Under the pieces are notes generated by a model that saw only the letters and a program-made list of their open reading frames with translations, did no database searches and was not told where the DNA came from. This document shows, in pieces, positions 1 through 9,014 of a stretch of DNA of 64,000 nucleotides. The stretch covers positions 1,897,154 through 1,961,153 of the forward strand of contig CP070737.1 in the NCBI GenBank assembly GCA_020347665.1, in the 5' to 3' direction. Position 1 is the stretch's first letter; each line of letters opens with the position of its first letter. The stretch is from Nitrospiraceae bacterium. GTDB taxonomy: Bacteria; Nitrospirota; Thermodesulfovibrionia; Thermodesulfovibrionales; UBA6898. Made by a program: the position numbers and the translations under genes.

Positions 1-1
1 A

Positions 2-442
2 CACCTCTACGGTGCTATTATAGCTTCACTGCGGGACTACCTCAGGAAGACCCGCAAGAACATCTACGCAGAATACTATCTTTCTTACGCTGCACACTAT
101 ATCGGCGATCTAACCCAGCCACTACATAATATTCCCTATGATGTATTCAACAGAACATATCATGCCACAAACGATGGTTTAGTGAATAAACAGATACTCA
201 AGAATACGGCCCGGATAAAAAAATATGTCTATACGATTTATCTTGATAAAGACAATTTCGAGCGTGACCTTTCAGCAGAAATTTCCCGCCTTGCAAATCT
301 TTCACGGTCTCTTGGCCTGATATTAAAAAAAGAACAGCGAATGATGACTGAGGAAGAAGCCTTCAGGCAGCTGGGACACAGTGTCTCTCTGTTGCAGGCT
401 GTTCTTGAATGTATGGCAGGACAAGAGAACAGGGAAAAATAA
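2..442 (+). CDS. C-terminal part of an S1/P1 nuclease or Zn-dependent phospholipase C-like protein (partial)
   Basis: The frame is open from the left edge of the window to a TAA at 440-442, so the gene starts upstream of the window. An internal GTG at 182 is not the real start. The translated part before it contains HYIGDLTQPLHN. This His-x3-Asp...Gln-Pro-x-His pattern is typical of the zinc-binding site of the S1/P1 nuclease and zinc-dependent phospholipase C superfamily. The rest is helical and charged. These enzymes are usually secreted and hydrolyse phosphodiester bonds. The N-terminus and any signal peptide lie outside the window. The superfamily call is fairly safe from the motif; the choice between nuclease and lipase is not. 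Confidence 0.6.
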   Translation, partial: HLYGAIIASLRDYLRKTRKNIYAEYYLSYAAHYIGDLTQPLHNIPYDVFNRTYHATNDGLVNKQILKNTARIKKYVYTIYLDKDNFERDLSAEISRLANLSRSLGLILKKEQRMMTEEEAFRQLGHSVSLLQAVLECMAGQENREK

Positions 443-507
443 ACCTGTGAAAAAAAGGGACATTTGATATATAATGTAAATGTAGCCTGAAAAAGCAGGG
501 GGAAGAT

Positions 508-717
508 ATGTTTGGATTAGGAACACAGGAGTTAATCATTATTCTTGCCATTGGCGGTCTTCTGTTCGGTGCAAAGAAATTACCGGAATTGGGAAGAGGT
601 CTTGGCGAAGCCATACGGGGATTTAAGAAGTCTGTTGCTGAAACTGAAGAGAAGATGCTATCAGATCAAAATGATTCTACAAAATCAGCTGATTCTGCAA
701 AATCAACTGAAAAATAG
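508..717 (+). CDS. tatA: Twin-arginine translocase subunit TatA
   Basis: This 69-residue protein has one N-terminal membrane helix (about residues 6-20), then FGAKKLPELGRGLGEAIRGF. That amphipathic helix, with its conserved FG hinge, defines TatA/TatE. A charged, low-complexity Lys/Ser/Glu tail follows, as usual. TatA oligomers form the channel of the Tat system, which exports folded, often cofactor-bearing proteins across the inner membrane. A strong ribosome-binding site (GGGGGAAG) lies just ahead of the ATG. No tatB or tatC is adjacent, so the rest of the system must be elsewhere. The length is in the normal range. Confidence 0.93.
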   Translation: MFGLGTQELIIILAIGGLLFGAKKLPELGRGLGEAIRGFKKSVAETEEKMLSDQNDSTKSADSAKSTEK

Positions 718-767
718 CATATTCCTGTTCTCTTTCTGAATTTTTTTGGAGCAAACGGCTCCCGCTG

Positions 768-1250
768 ATGAAAAAAGTGCTTGTCCTGCTCATGGGTATA
801 TCACTCATGTTCTCGTGCTCCCATATCATATCAAAAGATTCACGGGAACTCGTTGATGAAACCATGTCCCATGAGGCACTGTTTGCCAATCCCGATGCGT
901 ACGTGGGTAAGACGGTAATACTCGGTGGATTCATCGTAAAGACGACAAATACCGGTGACATCACCTATATAGAGGTTGTTCAGAATCCCCTTGATTATCG
1001 CGGCAGGCCCCGCACCAGAGACCATTCTTACGGTAGATTTCTTATCCTTGCTGAAGGATTCATTGATGCAGCCATCTTTTCCCCGGGCAGGGTTCTGTCC
1101 GTTGCAGGAGAGGTGCTTGGAACAAAGACAGAATCACTTGGTAAAATGCGTTACTCATACCTGCTCGTCAGAAGCAGGGAAATGCATATTATTTCCCATA
1201 AACAGGGTATTCCTGTTCATATAGGGATCGGAGTCTGGCAGACCTTTTAA
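768..1250 (+). CDS. Slp-family outer membrane lipoprotein
   Basis: The 160-residue product begins with a lipoprotein signal peptide ending in SLMFSC, with the lipidated Cys at about residue 17. The remainder resembles the Slp/YeaY family: a LFANPDAYVGKTVILGG segment, a 'PLD-x-RGRP' stretch, then SYGRFLILAEGFIDAAIFSPGR and a VAGEVLG segment. Slp proteins are outer-membrane lipoproteins linked to starvation and envelope stress in enterobacteria; their biochemical role is unknown. It follows tatA by 50 bases on the same strand and may be co-transcribed with it. Confidence 0.8.
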   Translation: MKKVLVLLMGISLMFSCSHIISKDSRELVDETMSHEALFANPDAYVGKTVILGGFIVKTTNTGDITYIEVVQNPLDYRGRPRTRDHSYGRFLILAEGFIDAAIFSPGRVLSVAGEVLGTKTESLGKMRYSYLLVRSREMHIISHKQGIPVHIGIGVWQTF

Positions 1251-1263
1251 TACCTGCCGGTAA

Positions 1264-1755
1264 TCAGATGACAGCAACCAGATAATAATATGCCATACCA
1301 ATGCACAGAGTCAGTTTCAGAATGGTACCAGTAAAAAATCCGAGTAATGAACCAAAAGCTGATTTTACCGCTTTGCCAGCCGTATGCCCGTGTATGAGTT
1401 CACCGATAAAAGCACCGGCAACCGGGCCAATAAGGATACCGAGTGGTGGGAAGAAGACTAATCCAAGAATCAGGCCGATAACACTTCCCCAGATTCCATA
1501 TGAAGAGCCTTCAAATTTCTTTGTTCCATATATCGGGATAACATAATCAAGTAGAGCTGCAAACGCAACTAATACGGCGAAGATAATCAAGAATTGCAGA
1601 GAAAAAGGGTGCCGTGAACTTAATTGTACGAGCAGAAGGCCTGCATAACTTATCGGCGGACCGGGCAGGATCGGAAGGATACAGCCAATTGTACCCGTTA
1701 CAATCAGCACTCCCCCAACGATAATCAGCAGGATATCAAGCATATATACCCACAC
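1264..1755 (-). CDS. DUF456 family membrane protein
   Basis: This is a 163-residue, almost wholly hydrophobic protein. It has an N-terminal helix with GCILPILPGPPISYAGLL, which is the hallmark of DUF456. Further helices and a Gly-rich C-terminal part (ILIGPVAGAFIGELI) follow. Four to five membrane segments are likely. The family is widespread in bacteria and has no established function. It converges with slp, 13 bases apart. The start at 1755 has no obvious strong ribosome-binding site; the second Met, four codons later, is an alternative. Confidence 0.8.
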   Translation of the reverse strand: MWVYMLDILLIIVGGVLIVTGTIGCILPILPGPPISYAGLLLVQLSSRHPFSLQFLIIFAVLVAFAALLDYVIPIYGTKKFEGSSYGIWGSVIGLILGLVFFPPLGILIGPVAGAFIGELIHGHTAGKAVKSAFGSLLGFFTGTILKLTLCIGMAYYYLVAVI

Positions 1756-1826
1756 AAAGTGGCATTACCATCACCGATAGAATCACTGAAACCTTGATCG
1801 AATGTACTATATGTCAACAGATCACA

Positions 1827-3845
1827 TTACAGCGGGAAATAAATACTGAACACTGACCCTCTTTCTTTAGCACTTTCCACACGAATAAATCCTTGGTGAT
1901 CTTCGATAATCTTCTTTGTTATTGGCAGTCCCAAACCAGTTGTTATTTTATCTACCTTCGTCGTGTAAAAAGGTTCAAAAATCATATCCAGCTTGTCTTC
2001 GGAAATGCCCTGTCCGGTATCCCCCAGTGCGAGAACAGCATAGGTGGTTCCATCCATCAATTCTTTTTTTGTACTGACAGTCATTGTACCACCTTCGGGC
2101 ATAGATGTTATCGCATTGGCAACAAGGTTTTCAACAGCTTCCCAGATCTGTTCTCTATCAATCATTATCTTCGGCATATCGACTAATGATATGCGAATGC
2201 TAATGTTTTGATTGCCGCATATACTTTCGTATGTTTTGAGAATTTCAGTAACGATCTTATTTAAGTTCTGCTCCTTAAGCTGGGGCTTTGCCTCACTCGA
2301 AAAGGCAAGGACTTTTTTCAGTATATTCTCAAGCGTGTCCATGTCAGCAACGATGATATCAGCATATTCCTTTGCCTTTTTATCATGCGTAACGAGCTTC
2401 TGTAATCTGCGTGCAAATCCACCAACCACGGTTAACGGGTTTCTGATCTCGTGTGCAACGTTGGCCGTAAATCTGCCAAGCGCTGCGACTTTTTCTGTTA
2501 GATGAAGTTGTTCAATAAGATGCTCTTTTTCAAATTCAGCCTGCTTCCGCTCGGTGATATCTTCGACAACGCCATCAAACCATTTTGTATTACCGATCTC
2601 GTCACACTTCACTTTTGACGTAAATGCCGCCCACATAGGCGTGCCATCCCTTTTCTTCAATCGTAATTCTTTTTCCTTAACCATGCCCTTCTGCATAACC
2701 TCTGCAATAACCTGCCGCCGGTCTTCCGGATCAATATAAAGATCCGAAACATGAATCTTCATGATATCGTCAACAGATTCGAAGCCAAACATCTTGGCCA
2801 ATGCAGGATTCGCCTGTAGAAAACGGCCGTGTGGATCAGTTGTTGTTCTATATACGCCTATATTGACATTCTCGATCAAAGTGCGGTATTTTTCTTCACT
2901 CTCACGCAGTGCAGTCTCTCCCTGTTTACGATGAATAATGCCTGCGAGAGCATGAGCTACGGACACGAGTAACTCTTCCTCTCCTCTTGCTCGTTGTTTG
3001 CCTTCTTTAATAAATACATTTATTAATCCGAGAATGGAATCATCTGATATAATCGGAACACAATAGTGTCCATGAGGAACGCTCACCCCACCTTTTGTCT
3101 TATGTCCATCATTGAAGATGACTTTTTTCGCGGTAATTGCCTTGGCACAGAGGCAATCACCCAGGGGAATCCGTTCACAGGGTTTCTCCTCTGCATCCGT
3201 GAATCCCCGTAACGCCTTTCTTACCAACAGTTCCGACGAATCTTCTTTAAGATAGATGGCGCCTTTTGATTCAAGGGAAATCTTTGGTACTGACACGATC
3301 AGATCAAGGACACGCTCCAGTTGTTCGCTCAGAGAAATCTGTTCCAGCGATATCTTCAGTGCAGTACTAACCACTCGTTGCGTATGATATCCAAACTCGA
3401 TCTTCTCTTCCGCTTCTTTCCGCTCCGTAACATCCCTGATAGCAGCTATAACAAGCAATCCTTCATCAGTTTGTAAAGGGCTGAGGCTGATATCAGCGGG
3501 AAACTCCGTACCATCCTTTCTTAAAGCGTATATATCAAGACCGTATCCCATAAGACGATTATGAGGGTGTGAGAAAAAGTCGTTTACGTGTGCGTGGTGC
3601 CCGTTCTGAAAACGGTCAGGGATCAGCATTTCTAGCTTTTTCCCGATTATTTCCTCTTTCTTATATCCAAAAATCATCTCAAGCTGCGTATTAACAAGGA
3701 CAATTCTGCTCTCACTATTCAAAAAAAGCATGGCATCAGGAGTTGACTCAAGGAGTTTCTCATACTGCTCCTTGATCTTCTGGTACCTGATTCTACACTG
3801 CTCCAGTGGCTTCAGCGATTTGTCCATCTCTTCTGGTTTACTCAT
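1827..3845 (-). CDS. PAS-GAF-PAS sensor histidine kinase (soluble)
   Basis: The cytoplasmic sensor kinase has about 672 residues. I place the start at the ATG ending at 3845 because GAGAAGAAG lies about ten bases upstream. The longer open frame to 3977 runs into the preceding kinase gene. Domain order: PAS (about residues 25-140), GAF (about 170-300), a second PAS plus PAC (about 325-450), HisKA with the phospho-acceptor His465 in AHEIRNPLTVV, then an HATPase with DTGQGI and TTGLGL. No membrane segment is seen. It lies 43 bases downstream of the kinase at 3889-5862 and is probably in the same operon. No response regulator is adjacent, so the partner is unknown. Confidence 0.88.
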   Translation of the reverse strand: MSKPEEMDKSLKPLEQCRIRYQKIKEQYEKLLESTPDAMLFLNSESRIVLVNTQLEMIFGYKKEEIIGKKLEMLIPDRFQNGHHAHVNDFFSHPHNRLMGYGLDIYALRKDGTEFPADISLSPLQTDEGLLVIAAIRDVTERKEAEEKIEFGYHTQRVVSTALKISLEQISLSEQLERVLDLIVSVPKISLESKGAIYLKEDSSELLVRKALRGFTDAEEKPCERIPLGDCLCAKAITAKKVIFNDGHKTKGGVSVPHGHYCVPIISDDSILGLINVFIKEGKQRARGEEELLVSVAHALAGIIHRKQGETALRESEEKYRTLIENVNIGVYRTTTDPHGRFLQANPALAKMFGFESVDDIMKIHVSDLYIDPEDRRQVIAEVMQKGMVKEKELRLKKRDGTPMWAAFTSKVKCDEIGNTKWFDGVVEDITERKQAEFEKEHLIEQLHLTEKVAALGRFTANVAHEIRNPLTVVGGFARRLQKLVTHDKKAKEYADIIVADMDTLENILKKVLAFSSEAKPQLKEQNLNKIVTEILKTYESICGNQNISIRISLVDMPKIMIDREQIWEAVENLVANAITSMPEGGTMTVSTKKELMDGTTYAVLALGDTGQGISEDKLDMIFEPFYTTKVDKITTGLGLPITKKIIEDHQGFIRVESAKERGSVFSIYFPL

Positions 3846-3888
3846 AATAGTCGATCTTCTTCTCTCATTATGTCCCAACCTTTTGGTC

Positions 3889-5862
3889 CTACGGTGAAAA
3901 ACCCGCCGTTTCCGGAATGGTAAAAAAGAATACCGAGCCGTGCCCCGGTGTTGATTCAACCCAGATCCGGCCTCCATGATGTTCCACTATCTTTTTACAC
4001 GTTGCCAGACCAATGCCGGTTCCCGGATATGTGTCGCGATGAAGACGGCTAAAGATCTCAAAGATCTTCTCTACCTGATCCGGAGAAATGCCAATGCCAT
4101 TATCAATCACTGAGAAGATCCATGAACGCTCTCTCTGTTCGGCAGATACGTGAATGCGGGGTGTTTCCTTGCCACGAAACTTGATTGCATTATGAATCAA
4201 ATTCTGAAACAGCTGTACAAGCTGGGAAGAATCAGCCATGATTTCGGGCAGTTCGTCATACGTTACTTTTGCATTGCTTTCTTCAAGAGGAACTTTCAGA
4301 TTTAAGAGTGCTTGCTCCAGCATATCGGAACAGTCAGACACGGCAAAAGGCTTTCCGCGATTTCCTGCACGTGAATAGCTCAGGAGATCGCTGATGAGTG
4401 CCTGCATACGGTTAGCGCCATCTATGGCCCCGGAGATTAACGTATCGGTATCCGGATTTTGTAATCCCTTTAATTTCCTCTGAATCAACCTCAAATCAAC
4501 AGCTATGGCCAGTAATGGTTCCTTGAGATCATGAGAAGCTGCATAAGCAAACTGTTCCAATTCAGTATTAGAGCGCTCTAATTCAGCTGCAGACTTCTTT
4601 ACCTTCTCCTCTGCATATTTTCGCTCCGAAACCTCTCGCTGTAACGCTTCATTGGTCGAGGTTAATTCATCGGTATATCCCTTTAAGCTCTCTGTCATCT
4701 CGCTAAGACTTTGAGCTACCAGTAACATTTCATCTTTTGATTCAACTGAAAGATCCACATCTAATTTTCCGATGCCAATACGTTTAGTTGCACGTATGAC
4801 CTTTGAGAGCGCATTCACAACCGAATAATAGTTTCCCATAAAGACGTATCCAAGCATGACCAGAGACACCAGAGCCAGGAGACTAATGGAATTTCTTTTT
4901 CTGAGCAAACGATCTACACGTGTCTGCAATAGATCATTCAAAACAATGGTCACATTATTATGAAGTTTGAAGCTTGTATTAATGGAATCTGAAAATACTG
5001 CAAAATACTCAGAGGGCTCAATAGAGATATGATCTGAATTGATAACCCTGTTCAGGAGCATCTCTAAAGAGTCGTTATAATCTCTTATACTATTTTCTAA
5101 GCCTTCACCCAAAAGTACCTCAAGGTTTTTATTGGCCAGAAAAGCCTTTTTAAGATCTGTCTCGACTACTGAAACGGTTGATCTGCACAGTCCTGTTAAA
5201 GCGATGAGATGTGCATATTCTTCGGCAGAGAGAGTATTCGTTACTATTGCTCCTGCTCCGAACCCTCTTATCTGAGCGGCATATTCTATCGCAAGGGGGA
5301 GTTTGTTCGCCGCAACATCTATAAGATAAAAGATGTCTATGTAAGTATCGAGTGTCAGGCGAGAGATATCTGCAACATGGGCTATCAGCGCAAGGATATC
5401 GCTGATAAGACTGGTGTGCATCTCAAAGCTTTCCCTGGCCCCCAAAGAAAATTGCTGCTTCTGCAGGTTCCTCCATTTTTCCTTCAATACTTCCCATTTC
5501 TCGGATGTCTGGAATAGTGCACTGAATCTGCTTTCTACAGAATCAATCTGTTTGATATCTGCTTCCAGATCTGCCTGCTTGATAATAATTTCGGTTTTAA
5601 AAGATTCATCTCCATTGAGATAGGCATTTGACATACCACGGTGCTGCTGAACACCCTGAAAAAATTTCATAATCGATTGATTATATTCAGCGCCCTGTTT
5701 TTCTTTTCTCGCATTGATTATTCCCTCATTGATTTCAACTAATAAAAGATACATAAAAGCCAAGAGAGGCAGTGAAAAGATAAAAGCCACCAGCAGCATC
5801 TTTTGAGGATACTTGAGGTTATTCATCATCTGTATGGCAGGATAAAATATTTTTTTTGCCAT
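3889..5862 (-). CDS. Membrane-bound sensor histidine kinase with helical periplasmic sensor and HAMP
   Basis: This 657-residue kinase has a membrane helix at about residues 20-42. A largely helical periplasmic region of about 280 residues follows; it contains QHRGMSNAYLNGD, resembling nitrate/nitrite-sensing (NIT-type) or four-helix sensors. Next come a second membrane helix (about 325-345), HAMP, a coiled coil, HisKA with His444 in ASHDLKEPL, and an HATPase with DNGIGI and GTGIGLA. The HisKA/HATPase pair resembles phytochrome-like kinases. The likely operon partner is the soluble PAS kinase just downstream. The signal sensed cannot be read from the sequence; nitrate-type sensing is only a similarity-based suggestion. 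Confidence 0.87.
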   Translation of the reverse strand: MAKKIFYPAIQMMNNLKYPQKMLLVAFIFSLPLLAFMYLLLVEINEGIINARKEKQGAEYNQSIMKFFQGVQQHRGMSNAYLNGDESFKTEIIIKQADLEADIKQIDSVESRFSALFQTSEKWEVLKEKWRNLQKQQFSLGARESFEMHTSLISDILALIAHVADISRLTLDTYIDIFYLIDVAANKLPLAIEYAAQIRGFGAGAIVTNTLSAEEYAHLIALTGLCRSTVSVVETDLKKAFLANKNLEVLLGEGLENSIRDYNDSLEMLLNRVINSDHISIEPSEYFAVFSDSINTSFKLHNNVTIVLNDLLQTRVDRLLRKRNSISLLALVSLVMLGYVFMGNYYSVVNALSKVIRATKRIGIGKLDVDLSVESKDEMLLVAQSLSEMTESLKGYTDELTSTNEALQREVSERKYAEEKVKKSAAELERSNTELEQFAYAASHDLKEPLLAIAVDLRLIQRKLKGLQNPDTDTLISGAIDGANRMQALISDLLSYSRAGNRGKPFAVSDCSDMLEQALLNLKVPLEESNAKVTYDELPEIMADSSQLVQLFQNLIHNAIKFRGKETPRIHVSAEQRERSWIFSVIDNGIGISPDQVEKIFEIFSRLHRDTYPGTGIGLATCKKIVEHHGGRIWVESTPGHGSVFFFTIPETAGFSP

Positions 5863-6051
5863 ACGTACACTGGCCGTTGAAGCAGCTCCCCCTTAACTAC
5901 AGTATATGATACCTATTGGATTCCATGCAATACGTTTCGTCTGCCTATTCACGTTATACTTCGGTATACGGTGTATAAGTACGAATGCTGTCGGTGACAG
6001 TAACGATATCCAATCATATCATCAGTTTTAGATCCGGATTCTACGTCGGTT

Positions 6052-6603
6052 CTATTCAGGAACATAGTACTTCAAGTAGAGCAAAGCCCCGAAATCATAG
6101 AGCACATGTATCTGTATCGGTATGAAGATATTTCCTGTCATCTCAAAAAAGAGCCCAAGATACAGTCCCATGAGAGTAGCCATGAGAACATATGCGCGCG
6201 TGATAAAGTGTGCAAGGCCGAACAGAATACCAGCTCCCACAATGCCGATACTGCTCTGGATAACGCCCCGAAAAAGTAGTTCTTCGGCAACCCCTGCCAA
6301 AAGAGAAATAAGAACGATATCGCTGAATCCGGCATGTTCAAACAACTTCTTGATGTCCTTCATTACAGTCCGCCGGAGTGAGTTTATGAACCGAATATTT
6401 TGAGCTTTTTTTGTGAGTGACAGGATAAACAGCATCAGTGGACCGATTGTCCCGGCAATGCTGATCGGAAGGCCAGTGACAATATTTCTGAGTGACAACT
6501 GCAGTTCAATGCGAAAGACTGCCGCCAGAACAACAGCCAAAACGAGAATAAGTCCTTCTGCAATAATAGCAATTATTAAAAGCTGTAATCGGGAATAGGT
6601 CAT
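6052..6603 (-). CDS. CPBP (CAAX protease/Abi-like) intramembrane metalloprotease
   Basis: The 183-residue polytopic membrane protein has three motifs that define the CPBP family: EELLFRG (EExxxR), FGLAHF (FxxxH) and a C-terminal His/Asp motif in IHVLYDF. The glutamates and histidines form the membrane-embedded metal site. Bacterial members process membrane or prenylated proteins, or serve in bacteriocin immunity; the substrate here is unknown. It stands alone, divergent from the gene at 6743. The start ATG at 6603 is followed directly by the first hydrophobic segment. Confidence 0.85.
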   Translation of the reverse strand: MTYSRLQLLIIAIIAEGLILVLAVVLAAVFRIELQLSLRNIVTGLPISIAGTIGPLMLFILSLTKKAQNIRFINSLRRTVMKDIKKLFEHAGFSDIVLISLLAGVAEELLFRGVIQSSIGIVGAGILFGLAHFITRAYVLMATLMGLYLGLFFEMTGNIFIPIQIHVLYDFGALLYLKYYVPE

Positions 6604-6665
6604 AAGCTCCTTTATGGCACAGCATATCGGTCTAACAATATTTGCTTTTTCATCCTAATTAATAC

Positions 6666-6694
6666 TTTACAAGGAAGATAATTATTACTATAGT
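6666..6694 (+). promoter_or_regulatory. Sigma-70-type promoter for the 6743 gene
   Basis: TTTACA (6666-6671) and TATAGT (6689-6694) are separated by 17 bases and lie about 48 bases upstream of the start codon at 6743. Both hexamers match the consensus at five of six positions. This is inferred from sequence only. Confidence 0.5.
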
Positions 6695-6742
6695 ATGATT
6701 AACAGTATTTTCAAGTAAAAATCAAGCACGAACTAAATAGCT

Positions 6743-7147
6743 ATGATTGACCGAATGTGCCTCTCATTATTATGTCTTTTTCTTACTACTGTCATGGTAG
6801 CTGCACAAGATACCCGATGGGAACTTATTTATAATGATGAGGACGCTGGTATTACCTGGAATATCGATACCCGGATAGTTCTTCCAGGATCTGCGGAGAT
6901 AAAAAGAGTGTGGATTCGGGAGGTGTATCCGGAAACCATTTATGAAACCATGAAAGAGATAGATTGCTCTGAATATGTGTACCGGTACATAGGATGCACT
7001 AAATATACACTGGACAAAGTGCCTGATGGGCCATGCTATGATGAAAGTGTTTATGCTGAATGGATACCGATTGAGCCCGAATCTCCTGATGAATTATTAC
7101 GTGATGCGATCTGTGGCAGTTCCGATACGGATGTTAAGGCTTTTTAG
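6743..7147 (+). CDS. Secreted protein with surface-adhesin E-like domain
   Basis: This 134-residue protein has a Sec signal peptide (hydrophobic segment to about residue 21, probable cleavage after VAA). The mature part begins with WELIYNDEDAGITWNID. It continues with a 'vWIREVYPE' strand, a segment with EIDCSEYVYRYIGCTKY and a C-terminal EWIPIEPESPDELLRDAIC. This order of W, DC and a final W.pi.P.s...llr..C matches the small surface-adhesin-E-like domain found as stand-alone secreted proteins in many proteobacteria. Two or three cysteines could form disulfides. The function is unknown beyond that resemblance. Confidence 0.6.
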   Translation: MIDRMCLSLLCLFLTTVMVAAQDTRWELIYNDEDAGITWNIDTRIVLPGSAEIKRVWIREVYPETIYETMKEIDCSEYVYRYIGCTKYTLDKVPDGPCYDESVYAEWIPIEPESPDELLRDAICGSSDTDVKAF

Positions 7148-7233
7148 GCAGCTTTTGACATAAAAATTTCCTGTGAGGAGGATACCGGAAAAAGGTTGCT
7201 GCTCCCGTTAAGGTCACCTCTTTTTGTCGCGCG

Positions 7234-7587
7234 ATGTTTTTAAAGCTTCTTGCTGATTTCGTCGTTGTCATACATCTCATCTGGATCCTTTTTTTGATAT
7301 GTGGTGGATTGTGGGGAGTTCGCCATAAGGTAGTAAAGGTTATTCACCTGTCCGGTCTCTGCTTTGCCCTGATGATACAGATATTTCACTGGTACTGTCC
7401 GCTGACCCATCTAGAGGTCTGGGTGAGGGCGCATCATGACCCTTCCTTGTCCTATACCGGTTCGTTTATCATTTACTATCTCGAAAAAATCATCTATGTA
7501 GAACTGTCCCGAAGCCTTATTTTTACGCTCAGCATACTTCTCCTGGTGTTTAATGCATGGATTTATCTCAGGTTAAAAAAAAGATGA
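7234..7587 (+). CDS. DUF2784 family membrane protein
   Basis: The 117-residue protein has three to four membrane helices. Features typical of DUF2784 are LADFVVVIHLIWILFL at the N-terminus, a GG-x-WGVRHK turn, FHWYCPLTHLEVWVR and YTGSFIIYYLE. The family is small and integral to the inner membrane, with no known function. The conserved WxCPLTxLE motif is complete. It lies between the adhesin-E-like gene and a metal-binding protein gene on the other strand. Confidence 0.82.
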   Translation: MFLKLLADFVVVIHLIWILFLICGGLWGVRHKVVKVIHLSGLCFALMIQIFHWYCPLTHLEVWVRAHHDPSLSYTGSFIIYYLEKIIYVELSRSLIFTLSILLLVFNAWIYLRLKKR

Positions 7588-7631
7588 AGAAGAAAGAGCA
7601 TTGCTTTTGGCCAGATATGTTTGGGTATCTT

Positions 7632-7862
7632 TCAGGATGTTCCTGTGATAATATCTATCTTATAACCGAGTTTTCTGACAGTAATAAAAACCTGCCTCCT
7701 GTCAATCACTGAGGGATCATAGGTAATGGATATGATATCGTCAGCGTAGCTGACAGAGGCATCCAGAATACCTTTTATGTTGTTCAGGATTTTTTCTGTA
7801 TCTTCCGCGCATCCAGCGCATGTTATTTCGTTTACCTTGAACTGTATCTTTTCTTTCATCAT
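7632..7862 (-). CDS. Small heavy-metal-associated (HMA) domain protein
   Basis: This is a free-standing 76-residue HMA domain: beta-alpha-beta start FKVNEITCAGCAEDTEKIL with the metal-binding CxxC at about residues 16-19, then a SVSYADDIISITYDP strand pair. Such proteins carry Cu(I), mercury or other soft metals to P-type ATPases or sensors. The Ala-Gly between the cysteines and the absence of a neighbouring ATPase leave the metal open. It is divergent from the SagB-like gene; the two share a 100-base promoter region. Confidence 0.85.
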   Translation of the reverse strand: MMKEKIQFKVNEITCAGCAEDTEKILNNIKGILDASVSYADDIISITYDPSVIDRRQVFITVRKLGYKIDIITGTS

Positions 7863-7965
7863 CGCTATCGATTACCTCACGCATTGCATATAACCGATAC
7901 GTTTTCATTATATCCCAGTATTGCGTATAATTGCTAAAAAGCTATACAGCGTAAAAGGAGGAATT

Positions 7966-8793
7966 ATGGATATGTATCGTAAGAAGGTAAGGCCTGTTAT
8001 ATTCATTACGCTCATATCCCTGGCGTTTTTCAATACGGGTTTTCTTGGTTTTGGCAATCAAAAACAGGAAAAACAGGGTATTGGCGAACGCTTTCACGCT
8101 GAAACCTCTTTAACCTGGCGCAGTGCCCTTACAGATATAGTCAGCAAAAAACCTGCACAACCTTCTCAATACAAAACATATGCGGGAGCAAAAAAAATAC
8201 AGCTTCCTGAACCAGGATTCAGCGGTATGCTATTTGAAGAGGCGATTAAAAGAAGGCGCTCCATGCGAGAATACACTTCAGAAAAGATGAATAGGGGACA
8301 GGTATCGCAGTTACTTTTCGCTGCACAGGGGATCACCGGAAAAATATACGGCCATCACCTCCGCACCGCACCTTCAGCTGGAGCGCTGTATCCTTTTGAG
8401 ATCTATGTTTTCATCATGAATGTGGATGGCTTTGAGCAGGGCATATACCACTATGCAGTGCGCGAGCATGCCCTAGAGCTTGTGAAGAAAGGTGCCTTCA
8501 GAAGCGAACTAACATCTGCAGGCCTGGAACAGGATATGCTCGGTACGGCTGACATAACGTTTGTGCTGTCAGCCATCTTCGACAGGGCCCGCTTTAAATA
8601 CAAAGAACGCGGTTTCCGCTATATATATATGGAAGCCGGACATATCAGCCAGAACATTGCCCTGCAGGCCGTCTCTCTTGGTCTTGGATCGGTTAGTGTT
8701 GGAGCATTTATTGATGACAAGATGAATCAGATAATCGGTGTCGATGGCCGCCGAGAAGCCGCCATTTACCTGCACGCGATAGGAACCATATGA
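7966..8793 (+). CDS. SagB/ThcOx-type nitroreductase-fold dehydrogenase, membrane anchored or exported
   Basis: The start at 7966 is chosen because AAGGAGG ends four bases upstream; ATG 7972 is also possible. A longer frame starts with TTG at 7921. About 275 residues: a hydrophobic N-terminal segment (VIFITLISLAFFNTGFLGF), a linker, then a SagB-type flavin fold. The fold shows IKRRRSMREYT (FMN-phosphate contact region), TAPSAGALYPFEIYVF, GIYHYAVREHALELV and a C-terminal LGLGSVSVGAF. SagB-type enzymes oxidise azolines in peptide-toxin clusters, but many orphan homologues have unknown substrates. No YcaO or precursor gene is present. There is no twin-arginine motif, so how a flavin enzyme would be exported is unclear. 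Its stop overlaps the next start by four bases. Confidence 0.75.
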   Translation: MDMYRKKVRPVIFITLISLAFFNTGFLGFGNQKQEKQGIGERFHAETSLTWRSALTDIVSKKPAQPSQYKTYAGAKKIQLPEPGFSGMLFEEAIKRRRSMREYTSEKMNRGQVSQLLFAAQGITGKIYGHHLRTAPSAGALYPFEIYVFIMNVDGFEQGIYHYAVREHALELVKKGAFRSELTSAGLEQDMLGTADITFVLSAIFDRARFKYKERGFRYIYMEAGHISQNIALQAVSLGLGSVSVGAFIDDKMNQIIGVDGRREAAIYLHAIGTI

Positions 8794-9014
8794 GCCGTAA
8801 GAATATTAATTATCTCATAAGCATACTGCTCTTTTGTTCTGTTTCTGTCACCGGCATCCTTGGCTATATTCAGTCAGAATTGGAACTGAGAAAATTCATT
8901 CCTCACCGGTATTTTGCTTATACAACATTGAGTCTCGCAGCTGTGCATGTTTTCTTAAACGGTGGAAAGATAGTAAAATATCTTTGCACCAAACAAACTG
9001 AAAGAGATGAATAG
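8790..9014 (+). CDS. Small two-helix membrane protein, DUF4405/cytochrome-b-like
   Basis: The 74-residue protein has two membrane helices: INYLISILLFCSVSVTGILG and FAYTTLSLAAVHVFLNGGK. There is a His at the start of the second helix (PHRYFAY) and another inside it (AAVHVFL). This resembles DUF4405 and related cytochrome-b-like modules, whose histidines may bind haem. The ATG overlaps the TGA of the SagB-like gene (ATGA), which implies translational coupling. A role as electron partner or anchor for the flavin protein is an inference. Confidence 0.5.
   Translation: MSRKNINYLISILLFCSVSVTGILGYIQSELELRKFIPHRYFAYTTLSLAAVHVFLNGGKIVKYLCTKQTERDE

Noticed and set aside
6052..6603. Phage abortive-infection (Abi) gene
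   Set aside because: The CPBP family was once called Abi, but nothing around it suggests phage defence.
7966..8793. Azole-modified peptide biosynthesis cluster (because of SagB)
   Set aside because: No YcaO cyclodehydratase, precursor peptide or transporter gene in the surroundings.
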